In this document: piece after piece, positions 23,571 to 34,380 of the stretch | Layout: every line of letters begins with the position of its first letter | How positions within the stretch are numbered: position 1 is the first letter of the stretch | Assembly (NCBI GenBank): GCA_002812745.2 | Contig: NCSJ02000003.1 | Location: 186,001-250,000, forward strand | Origin: Scytalidium lignicola | Lineage: Eukaryota > Ascomycota > Leotiomycetes | DNA: 64,000 nt | Direction of reading: 5' to 3' | Notes under the pieces: generated by a model | Told to the model about the DNA's origin: nothing | Database searches by the model: none | The model's input: only the letters and a program-made list of their open reading frames with translations | Made by a program: the position numbers and the translations under genes

Positions 23571-24977
23571 ATGGGTACAACATCTGACCTCGGGTCTCTC
23601 AAACCTGTTCGGTTTATACCTCTCACATACAATCAAGCTGAATCGCAAACCTCTGCTATTCGTTTGATCTTGGCACTTCGACCAGAGTGGGGTGATGGTA
23701 ATAGCAAGATTGAAATCACCCGCTTCACCGACGGTATTACGAATACTCTACTGAAACTTACAAATAAGAGGCCTGGGTTATCAGAGGAAGAAATAGATAA
23801 TGAGGCGGTACTTCTACGGGCTTATGGTCGAGGCACTGATGTACTCATTGACCGAGCAAGGGAGACTCAAAATCATGAGTTGCTAATGCAACATCATCTT
23901 GCACCGACTCTACTTGCTCGATTTCATAATGGAATGTTATACCGATACATCCAAGGAGTTGTGACATCCCCAGCAGATCTTAGAAGAGAGAGTATATGGA
24001 GGGCAGTTGCAAAACGGCTAGCAGAATGGCATGCTATTGTGCCGTGCCTGTCGACCCCTAGACGCGATCAAAATACGACTGCACACTCTGATCTACCGCA
24101 TTCTACATGGGGTAAAAATGCTACAGATATACAAGATGCCATTGATAGTGCTGCTCCAGGAAAACCTGCCCCGAATGTATGGTCTGTAATGCAGAAATGG
24201 ATATATGCTCTTCCGACTAGCACCACTGTAGAGAAGGCTCGACAAGCAGAGTTACAGAAGGAATTGACTAGGCTGATTTCAGAATTAAGTAATCGTCCAG
24301 GTCTTGGGAAAAACAGCGTAAGTGTTTCTATAGGGATTGATAAAAGCCGTTATGCCTTCCGGAGTACATCCCATAAGCAGCTACTTGAATGGTCTTTTAT
24401 CATATTCATGCCTCTTCCTCGTCATGAACATTGGAATTTAACTGACATAACGTAGCTAGTATTTGCCCACTGCGACCTGTTAAGCGGGAATGTGATCGTA
24501 CAACCACGAGCAGTTGGTTCTGAGTCAGCTCAGGTAGAAATCGTGAACTTTATCGATTATGAATATGCCACGCCATCACCAGCGGCATTTGACATCTCCA
24601 ACCACTTTGCAGAATGGGGTGGATTCGACTGCGAGCACCAGTACCTCCCAACTAAGGCTCAAAGACTGGATTTCTTACAGGAATACATTCACAGCTACTT
24701 TTCACACTTAGGCGAGAAAAAGACACAAGAGGAGGAGAATGCAGAAGTAAAACGTCTGTTTGAGGAAGTAGACGTCTTTCGAGGAGTGCCTGGATTTTAC
24801 TGGGGTATTTGGGCCCTCATTCAAGCTCAAATATCACAGATTGATTTCGACTATGCCTCATATGCCGAGATTCGACTAGGAGAATATCGAGCATGGAGAG
24901 AGGAATGTGATGGAAGCAGAGCAGCTTCAGGGAAGGAAATGCCTCTTCGAGAAAGGCGCTGGGCGCAAGAGGCCTAA
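23571..24977 (+). CDS. eki1: Ethanolamine (choline/ethanolamine) kinase
   Basis: Two exons (23571-24317, 24456-24977) encode 422 aa. The enzyme phosphorylates ethanolamine in the first step of the CDP-ethanolamine (Kennedy) pathway to phosphatidylethanolamine. Key motifs: ITRFTDGITNTLLKL near the N-terminus (nucleotide loop), LLARFHNGMLYRYIQG, the Brenner-type catalytic loop HCDLLSGNV formed right after the splice junction, and NFIDYEYATPSPAAFDISNHF, the metal-binding motif. The C-terminal YLPTKAQRLDFLQEY also fits the family. The ATG at 23571 (MGTTSDLG) is the first in frame. Ethanolamine preference over choline is inferred from overall likeness, not from a diagnostic residue. Confidence 0.92.
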
Positions 24978-27900
24978 ACATTGGACAAAATAGAGATTCG
25001 TTTATACATACCAAGCACGGCAGCCTGGCTCCATTGCTAGGAATGACTGAGGATGAGAAAGATAGTGGTTGTTCTGGCTTCAACGCCTGAAAGAGCTGAG
25101 AATTAGCGGGGTTTGAATTTGATATAGAGGCGTTGGGTGGATCTTCAACGATGACATGGAGTAAATATGTATAGACGGGGCATATTAATGAAGAAGCACT
25201 AATATAGTATATACCTCCGTTCCTATTAATTGGGGAATCTAAAAGAAGAGCAGACTTCGGAATACTGACCAATAGAAGCGTCCAAGTCACATGAGTGCCA
25301 AGGGACATTTGTGCGCTCAGCCGCCAGCAACCCTGATATCATAGCTGTGTAGGCGCGAAGTCGGCCGCGTTACAGCCTCCTTTTGCTGATTCTGCCTGTA
25401 GGCAGTCAGCGAATAGGCGGAGTAGAAAGCTAATTTCACAGTAAGCGCTGAGACGAAAAGGACAGCATTCTCGTACACTGTTCTCGAGAGAAGCACAGGA
25501 TGCGACTATTTTGGGAGGTTTTTGAGGATTAAGAGTCCGTTCTACGCAGATAAGGGCCCCGACCGGCCGAAATGTATGACTGTAACCAAATTCATGGCCT
25601 GCACGACTTGTTGTCCCCTTAATGTTACTCCGTAAGGCTCGGCTCCGAGGACCGCAGGAGAAGATCGCATTTGAATTCAGATCAGCCTTAGCGTCGACGA
25701 TCGTCCCTAGTGCTCAAGAAAGCACTCTAAAGCACCTTAAAGAACCATAATACGGTAGTATTTCAAATTAGAGGTGCGACGAGGGGAGATAAGGGGGGGA
25801 AGAGGGACCACCAACCACGCTAATCATAGCACTGGNTTTTTTGTTTTTGCTGCTGCGGTACAAAGTACCTCGTCGTGCTCCTGCTCCTTAGTAGTAGTTT
25901 TGCTCGGCCCTTTACACCGCCAGAGCGAATGTAAATCCTGCGGCACGGCTGCAGCTCCTTGTATGGGTATTCAATGCGAATAACATCAAACGAGGGTTTC
26001 TCGTTGTACCGTAACTGGCACTGTCCCACTGATACACCAAATCTCACCCAAGTAATGCGCCACACAAGGAGCCGTGCGGCTGCAGCATCGTCGACCTCGA
26101 TCCCAGGGGTGGTTCTGCACAAGTTTGGGATTCAATGGTGCTCGAGGTGTTTTGGCTGGACTTTGGCCTTGTTGTGCGGATTTCGGTACCTCTTTCCTCC
26201 ATCGACCGACAGGGCAGGACAGCCCTATGTAAGCCGGCGACTCATACACTACTTAGTAGAGTAATATGCCGTTACTAAATGCACCGTTACAGTACCAGAA
26301 ACTACTCCGTACGAGGTAAAATACCGGTATGGGCGACACCTCGGCAGCGCGGGAAGACCGCCTTCCATCAGACTTCTCTGATATTTCCCTAATCGGCCAA
26401 TTGACGTGAAGTAATAATGAGAGTGGCCTCGGCAACGGCTCACCCGAAGGAGTTTGATGGTGGGCAAGGCAGTAGTAGTATGCGAGTGCGAGAGCTTTCT
26501 CTATTGCAGTGCGGTACACCAGCTACGACTATTCTTGCTGGTCCCGCAGAGAAGCCCAGATTCAGATCTCACCGGGAATCTCACGTTGAAACGTGGGATT
26601 GCAATAACAGCCGAGGGCTGAAGATACGAAGTCTCCGGGCTGACCCCAGATCTTACCTCCATCCTCTTGCTGTCGAATGTCAATCCTCTGCTCATCACCA
26701 CAAGGCTGAGAGGCCCTACGCCACCAAACGGTTTTTGTCTGGAATCCCCGTTCAGAGCTTCCCTTCCAGAGCTTGCATGACCGGAAATCCTGCGAATCAA
26801 AAGGAGTAGCAATATGCGAAAAGACGCCACGATCTGTGCCTTATGGCTCATACGGCGTAGTAAAGGAGTCCTTTTTGCCAGTGTGTGAATGGGACAATCG
26901 TTCATTCGTACGCTCCACCCAGGCACAGTGGCCCTCAGCCTCCTAGCTTTGGCTTTGGCGGGGCCTCTCTTCGTAGTCATTCGCACTGTACGAACACAGT
27001 ACCGTAATTGCTCGTGGAATAAGCATTCTCGCCGCCTCGACCGTTGCGTATTTGCGTAGTTTGCACCGAGGTTCCATCTAACTTATCACAGGAGCCGGCG
27101 CGATGAAGGTTAAACTTCCGTGCCAACTGAGCACGCTGAGTCGTCCGTCGCCTGGGGCGCACCCTCCTTCTTTGGGCCCCCACCGGCATCGACGCCACGT
27201 CTGCGCGACGAGTGAAATGCCCCTCTCTACTCTATTTTTGAGGCCAGAACAGGCCGTCGGCGTGGCATCCGGGTTGACGTGGACCTGTGTTGAAAGGGTA
27301 GGGTGGTGAACCCATCCAGCATTCCAGGGCGCTTTGGGACCCTTCTGGGAGGGGGGGAATGGATGTTGGAAACTCTCCGCACACCGTCCGCCGGCCCCTC
27401 TCGCGCCAGTGATCGGCACATTCCCGTACCATGAGTCCCTCTCTGCTGGGAAAAAGCAAGCTCAGCGACCCTGTACAGTTAGTTACGACTAGCAGCATCG
27501 CAACAGTCGCTGGTTGCGGTTGATCATTCTGCTAACTCCGTATCGTGCCCTACCTACCCTGACTTCACCAAAACAGCAAGACAAAAGGTTCTATGTTCTA
27601 TATCCGTCTAACTGCTAGCAGCTCGCGAGTCGCGAGTCGCTACACAGAGCTTGGTCATGAGTTGCCCTCCTCCCTAGAGGGAAAAAGCCTCATGCATCTC
27701 CACACGGTCTTCAGGATGCCAGGTCCCTGGAAAAGTCAAGACCAACCGCCGACGGGTTGAGGTTCATCCGTGTTGGTTCCTGAGATTGACGGCGCCCCGT
27801 CGGGGTGAAGGGTTGTCGAGAAGTTTGTGCCTTATTTCAATCCCCCCGGCCTCGTGGCCTGAGGAGCAAGTTGCTGGCATGGCTCGGCGGCAGAAGAAGT

Positions 27901-28328
27901 TGATGTGCACAATCGCAGCAAAAGAGATGGAAGGCATCAGCATAAATCCTGAAAATAATCCAAGGTCACGCAAGACAAGTCGTTTGGGGTCGAATCATCT
28001 TCACTCATCAGCCCCCCTTAGCTGTTTTGCAACCGTACTGGGGTATATTTAGCGGATCAGGGCTGAGGAGCCTAGCTTAGGACCCTCGCCGCGTCGCCTG
28101 AAGTTCCAGTGGAGTAACCACGGCGAGCTTAGCAGATGCCTTATGCCCTGCAGGGCAAGAAGAGCATGGGGATATATCATCTCACATTTTCCTTACCATG
28201 TGAACCGTTTCTTTTTATTTAGCTCATTGACTTCCTGTCTTCTCGATTTTTTTTGGGAAGTATTCTTCTAGATACAAAAGCCTCGAAGCAACCCAACATT
28301 TTTTTATCACTTTCTATTATTCTAGACA
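24978..28328. other. 3.35-kb gene-free region upstream of bZIP gene
   Basis: No coding sequence could be supported. Many short frames overlap on both strands (especially 25770-27500) but their products are Arg/Ser/Pro-rich without motifs. Base composition from about 25500 to 28150 is less A/T-rich than other intergenic gaps. It holds an N next to a T run at 25836 and three exact copies of ACTCCGTA (25627, 26304, 27535). A GC-rich inverted repeat lies near 27789-27802. It may contain a long bZIP leader, a non-coding transcript or an old transposon remnant. Confidence 0.5.
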
Positions 28329-29690
28329 ATGACCACACAGACTATTCTATCAAGTCCCTCTTCGCAGTATTTTCTTCGGAAGCTCCAGACTACCAACATG
28401 GATGAGAGAGCTGCAGAAAAGGAAGAAAGAAAACGTGAAGTGAGTTGAAGATACNTTTTTTTCTTCTTCTTTTGGTTCGATTTAATAGAACAAAAGCTAA
28501 TTAGAGCTTCAGTATAACCGTCTGGCTCAGCGAGAGTTTCGTACGTCCAGAACATCAACCCACTCAATCTTGAACTGCAATTAATAAATAACTCTAGGCC
28601 GAAGAAGAAAGGAGCACCTCAAAAAACTAGAGCAAGCACAGCAAGATCAAAACTCAGAACAGTCGGAAGAAATCGAGCGGCTACGGTACCAGAATGAAGA
28701 GCTTCGGAGAGAGAACGAGGCGCTCAGAACACAGCTGTACGGACCGTCGTCTTCATCTCAATTTCTGGGAACGGCGTTCGCCACGCCCAATGATGGACGG
28801 TCATATTCACTGTCTCCATCGATCTCAGGCGCATCACTCTCTGGAGCAGGCAGCCCAACAGCGCCGTTGGTCACGGATGCATTGCCTATCGGCTCCTTAA
28901 GCTTAACCTCATCAATGCTACCTCCGACCACCTACGCTTACTCAGAAGCTACTTCGCTGCCTCACATATCTAATCTGCAACAGCCACAAACCTACATGGT
29001 ACATTCATCCGGGTTCCATCATAATACACATAGCTCACCTGAGTCATCAGACTTCCGAGGCACTCAACTTGCGTTGGGATCCAGTTTTCAATCTCTGGAC
29101 CTCTCCCGAGTCGTGGAGTCAGAACCAAATCGAGCCGTTGGTACAGCAATAACTCCTCAGGCAAGGTAAATCATTCCATGGTCTCTACTCCAAAATTAAA
29201 ACCTCTTTTCTTCTTCAAAATACTAAATCCAGGTTCTAGTTCTTTGCCATTGGTGCAGTTCGACAGGAACAAGGCCAGAAGCGACTTGCTACAAATCTTC
29301 CGTCCCTATTTCAAAGACCAGTCCGTCGTTTCCAGCAGCAGCAAGCACCTCGCCGCCCTTCGATCGTTGAAAGACTCTCTTCCGGCAGTCCTGAAACCAA
29401 GTAAAGTGCAACTCGACACTCCCCACTACTACGAGATCGACATGATTCCATCGCCTTCGCTGCGAGACCGTCTCATGGGCATCACAGAAGACATGGCTCG
29501 GCGCTTCATCTCGGAGTCAAGCGAAGCAGGACAACTTATTATCTGGGGAGAAGACGCCCTGAACGAGGTCTCTTGGGAGATGTCCCAGGGGCTCCTGGAG
29601 CGTTGGGGATGGCTGGTAGGGAGAGAGTGGATTGTGCGAGCAAATTACTGGAGACAACAAAGAGGAGCACCGCTCCTGGCCGAGTGGTAA
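28329..29690 (+). CDS. bZIP transcription factor with DUF3425 domain
   Basis: Four exons (28329-28439, 28513-28540, 28598-29165, 29240-29690) encode 385 aa. The basic region is assembled across three exons: KREERKRE-type lysine/arginine residues on exon 1, YNRLAQREF on the 28-nt exon 2 and RRRRKEHLKKL on exon 3, giving the canonical N-x2-A-x2-x2-R pattern. A leucine zipper-like heptad stretch follows (LRYQNEELRRENEALRTQL). The middle is Ser/Thr/Pro-rich. The C-terminal domain (LVQFDRNKARSDLLQIFRPYF; ISESSEAGQLIIWGEDAL; WGWLVGREWIVRANYWRQQRG) is the DUF3425 region of fungal bZIP regulators. The acceptor of exon 4 could instead lie 7 nt upstream if another donor were used. Target genes cannot be told. 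Confidence 0.9.
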
Positions 29691-32600
29691 TGATGACGAT
29701 GCTGATGATGCTGATGATGATCTACGAATCTATACGTATGGTTATGTTTTATTTTTATTTTGTCTTGCTTTCTTACTTAGGGGGCGGGTTTGTTTTTTCA
29801 AGAGAAAACAGGTTTTTTTAGGGGGGCTGTTTATGATACAAATGTACGCTTACGGGAAACAATGAGTAACGAACGGACAAAGGATAGGGTGGGGGGGATA
29901 GGGGCGTTAAGAAATGGTGGAAAGGAATGCATCTGGTACAGGTTAGACCTGTATACACACACACAAAGGCGTCTGGTGTTTTTTTAATATTATTTTTGCA
30001 TNCTTTTTTTATTATTTTGGTTTTGGTTTATCTAGATTTTAGCAATATGGTTTTGATATTATGTAGACTGTTTATGAAAAATGAATCTATCTATCTACAC
30101 TCTTAATCTTTTCAGTACCTATTAATTCCTTTTCTCATAAATGATAATAATTTACACCCTCTTCCAAATAGCAAGAAGCAAAAACCTGAAACCTAAAAGT
30201 CGGAAACATCCAATTGCTGACATAAACACGAGCAAAATACGATCTAACTTACCAGTACAATGAATGTACTACCCGCTACTTTTTCACCCTGTGTACGTGT
30301 GCCCGAGCTGAGACCCGCGATCCAGATGACGTCAGCAAACAAAACAGCCGTATCACTGCATTTTGGGGTTTCAAAGATGTGGCCTGGCGCAGAGTATACT
30401 CCATGGAGTTTAGCAACAAAATTTATAAGTTAGTACAACTCTTTTCTTTAATCTGCTTACGGAGTTATGGGCCTTGCTAGGTTGTCAAAACTAGTAAGAC
30501 TTGCGCGCGGTTGGCTGGGTCGAGTGACAACCCCTCCCCCTGGTCCCTGGTGGTCCCGCCATGGAATTAAGAGAAAGGAAGGAAAGATATGAAAAAGTAT
30601 GCCTTTCCAAAAAAAAAAAAAAAAAAAAGGAAGGGACTATTATTAAAAAGGTACGTACCAATAGGACTTTTTTCCCCTTCGTGATTTTTTGGTTTGTGCA
30701 TTTTACCTGTTATTTAGCGGATTCAAGGTGATTGGTCGGTTCGTTCTCGTTCGTTGGCCTGTGCCGCNAAAAAAAAGACCACTGCCACAATGGAGAAAGG
30801 GACATTTTTAGAATAAACAATGCGTTTCTGCTGCGGATTTTTCGTTTATCAGGGGTAGCCAAGGGTGTGTCATTGGTGCTACGAAGGGAATCATGTGCCA
30901 TTATTTGCTGCGGAGTATTAATTAATACAGTAAAAATAATAAGGCTTTCTCTTTTTACCTGCCTGTTACACGCTGAATAGAATTCCGGCCTGCCTTGTTC
31001 GTACTTGCTTGCTTTTTTTTACTGTGCGTATTCGTCTGGGTCCAGCCCCCTGTCCCTACAGCAAGCAGGAAAAGGATACCGTATTATGGCGCACTGCCGA
31101 TAATAACCTTAAAATGCCTGAGCTTGCGGCGGCTAATTGGCCGCGGATCTAAAACATTCTTACTTTAGAATCCTTCTAGCATGAATCTCTCTTCCTTCGT
31201 ATCTGTCCAACCTTCGAAGGAACACAGATGTTCGGGTCTGTAACGTAGCGTCTGCTCCAAATCAGCGGTCAGCCAAACTGCCGATACCTTTTTGGAGACG
31301 AGGGTGATGGGGATCGGGATTGTGCTATTTGGAATCCATCCCACCTCCCTGGAGCTGGCGTAGCCTGAGTAACCATTCGGAGACTTTTTCTCACCACGAC
31401 TGGTACAGTAACTCTGTATCACCACCGGCCTGGAAATAGAACCGGGGGACATTTGGGGAGGGTGGGTAAGCATCAATCTGCCTGTACATTTTCCAACCCG
31501 CTGGTCCCCTTGGCGAAAACGGCGAGGGTGTGGCTTTGCGGCAGGACTCCCAGGACTCCAGGACTCAGAACTAGTAGCCGGCGGTCTCGAGGGTGAACAT
31601 CCAAACACTGAACCAGTTGAGCGGGGTCAATTCTGCAGAAACAGAGATGCAGCCACCCGTCCCTGTAACCATCAGCGCGACCAGACAATCGTTTGGGCCA
31701 CAACATACAGGACACCAGCCCTAAGAATATCATCAACCGCATTCACCCCCTCCATCAGAACGAACGCTGATAGTTATCGGTCCTTTACGACAAGGCGATG
31801 ATCTCCCTCGACTCATCTACGGTAACGAGCCATGACTAGACATCACTCATTATCGCTCATGTACTGTACCACGGCAATGGGATGGCTGATGATGATCGGT
31901 AGGCGTGCTCGTATGCGAGCGAGTGAAGCGCATTCCGTGGCCCGTAGCAACCCCCCTGGCACTTAACTTAGTGGAAGTCGTCAGCACTATCGCACGGCAC
32001 CCACATGCCCCCATCATCCACATCTCCCACAGGGCTGACCTTCTCTGACCAACCTCTTTCCTTCTATCGTATCCTGCCATATCGCAGAGCTTCCCCGATC
32101 CAGCCGTGTGGAGCATGGCTTCATGATTGGGGACTCGGCGCTCCAACTCTTGTCTAGAAGCAGTCTTGGGTTGCGACGTTGCTGACGATGTGCACGTCGT
32201 TGCAAACAGATTTTCCACGGCTGCTCCGGAATCACTCGCCGGCTGCTGCGTCAGATTGATTTATCATTCCTGATTCTCCAGTCTGCGTCATAAGGCTCCC
32301 AATGTTGCGGTTGTTGCTGCCTCGAGAGCTGGTGTGGATGGTCGAAAATGATGGAACAGAAGTGTCTTCGCGAAGGTGGAGTGTTTCTAGCATAGTCATA
32401 GGGCTGATAGAGGTGCCTGGGGCATAAAGCTGAGCTGCAGCGTGAGGCGGAATTTTGCGAATGCATTCCCTTTTCGAGCTTGATCTCCGCTGCTGGAGAA
32501 AGTCTTTTCGATTTGATTGCCGCCGTGGCTGCAGGAGGGTTCGCAATCTGCGATGATTTGGGGGAATAACTTGCCCAACCAGCGTCGCGAGGCCCTGTAG

Positions 32601-33069
32601 TCGCAGGAGGTTCTAGGCGTTGTTGTCAGTGGTCCCCTACCAATGCAAAATTGATGGTTTAGATAAGATAATTTTAGCACAGCTTCTCTTCCTCTTCACC
32701 AACCTTTCTTTTGATATACTGGAAAGCTGTTCTAACAATATCTGTTAATATAGATGATGCATGATGCATTTGCAGTTATTTAGGAGTTCTCAACACAGCC
32801 TCGATTGCCAACCTCTACCATTTTTACCCTGATATGTAAGGCATAAATACCTCGGGCAATAGTGGGGGAGCAAATCGCGGGGCAGCTCAACTCCAGCATC
32901 GACAGTGCAAAGTTGTGATACTTTGTACCTTCAAACTTTTCGGTTTTGCTTTTGTTTGGCTTTGTTTGGCTTTACATATGATTACCTCTTTTCATTCTTG
33001 AAGTGATATTTATATCTTCCAGATAAGAAATAAGACAATTTACTGTAAAGAACCAAACAAATAAAAGCA
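29691..33069. other. 3.4-kb gene-free region after bZIP gene
   Basis: The first 700 bp are A/T-rich 3' sequence with T runs and an N at 30002. A run of 20 A lies at 30609-30628. From 31140 to 32650 composition is higher in G+C and short frames occur on the minus strand (up to 147 codons) but none has recognisable motifs. The last 400 bp are probably the aldolase promoter and leader. Confidence 0.5.
30609..30628. repeat. Poly-A run of 20
   Basis: Twenty consecutive A residues on the plus strand. It could be the tail of an old retroposed sequence or simple slippage; no flanking target-site duplication was recognised. Confidence 0.85.
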
Positions 33070-34079
33070 ATGGCTACTTCTAGCGTGGACAAGCTTAAAA
33101 ACAACAGGAGCATCAAGATTTTGGAAGCCGCAGAAAAAGGAGGCTATGGAGTTGTTTCAGTAGTTTGTGTATGAATATTTTCTATATTATAACTCTCTTT
33201 TTCAGATTCATCTCTTTGAAAAATAAAAAAAAGAACGAAGAAATAATTTAAATNAAAAAAAACCTGAACACTGATAATTCAAACAAACTTCAGTATAATC
33301 TAGAGGAGATAGTAGCCACCGCCCGTGCAGCAGAAGCCCGAAACTCTCCAGCCATGATCCTGCTCTTCCCATGGGCAATGCAGCAATTCAAGTCCCACCT
33401 CGTGAACCTCGCCGCCGATGTAGCTCATAATGCCAAGGTCCCCATCTCTGTCCATCTAGATCACTGCCAGGACATTGAGATGGTGAAATACGCCGCCTCG
33501 CTGCCCTTTGATTCTATCATGGTGGATATGTCTCATTACGAGCGAGAGGAGAATCTTAGACTCACGAAGGAATTGTCTGAATATTGTCATGAGCGAGGGA
33601 TTGCTACCGAGGCAGAGCCCGGACGGATTGAAGGTGGCGAGGATGGATTGAAGGACACGGCGGATCTGGAGGGCGTGTTGACGACTGAGGAGCAGGCTCT
33701 TGAATTTGTGGACACGGGGATTGATTTCCTGGCCCCTGCTTTTGGGAATGTACACGGGGAGTATGGGCCAAAGGGAGGTAGAGGATGGTTGGAGTTTGAT
33801 CGTTTGAACAAGATTAAGGAGGTGGTTGATGGGAAGGTCAAGATCGTGTTACATGGCACGAATGATTTCGATCGCTCCCTGTTTCAGGATTGTATCCGTG
33901 GGGGTGTTAGTAAGATTAATGTTAATAAAATTGTGATTGATCCGTGGCAGGAGATGATGGATGGTCGACATGAGAAGGGGTTCGTCCCAATTACGAAGTT
34001 AATGGAGGATAGTATTGATATCTTCCAGAAGGCTGTGGAGAGATTGATTGATGAGTGTGGTAGTGCAGGAAAGGCTTGA
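33070..34079 (+). CDS. Class II ketose-bisphosphate aldolase (GatY/FbaA-like)
   Basis: Two exons (33070-33168, 33294-34079) encode 294 aa. Class II aldolases use a zinc ion to cleave ketose 1,6-bisphosphates to dihydroxyacetone phosphate and an aldehyde. The motif VHLDHCQD supplies the catalytic Asp and first zinc His, NVHGEYGPKGG the second, and IVLHGTND the third; SHYEREENL and the GVSKINVNKI phosphate loop also match. The length (about 290 aa) and motifs resemble tagatose-bisphosphate-type aldolases more than the longer (~360 aa) glycolytic Fba1 of fungi, so this is probably a second, specialised aldolase. The intron holds an N next to an A run (33254) and joins VVC to YNLEE in phase 0. 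Confidence 0.9.
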
Positions 34080-34380
34080 TCATCTGGAGGAGGTATTATT
34101 GTAAAATTGGCATAAAAGTTACCTTAATTAAATCATACGACCTCATAGCATCATAGCAGCATTGATTTACGTTTGATTGCTTCATACTATATACTAAAGC
34201 TATAAGCTATTACAATTTTGGTGCATTCCAGCCATCTTTCTCAGATAAATTAAAACAATAAAATATAAAGCTGTAGCTAAATGTCATATAACGTAATGTG
34301 GGAACGGCTCGAACCTTTGTAGAGCTAGCACTGCATCTCTAGGTGATAGATTGTGTATAGCCATAAGATAGTCGCTGAAG
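34080..34380. other. Convergent 3' flanks of aldolase and msh5
   Basis: This 301-bp A/T-rich gap lies between converging genes. A GGCTCGAACC sequence at 34306 resembles half of a tRNA B box but no tRNA folds around it. Confidence 0.5.

Noticed and set aside
25774..27420. Many overlapping open frames on both strands
   Set aside because: Products are Arg/Ser/Pro-rich, without motifs or splice logic, and shadow one another.
31165..32680. Minus-strand frames up to 147 codons
   Set aside because: No recognisable domain, several start without ATG, and neighbouring frames compete; not enough to call a gene.
34306..34315. A second GGCTCGAACC B-box-like sequence
   Set aside because: The T-arm does not pair and no cloverleaf can be drawn upstream.
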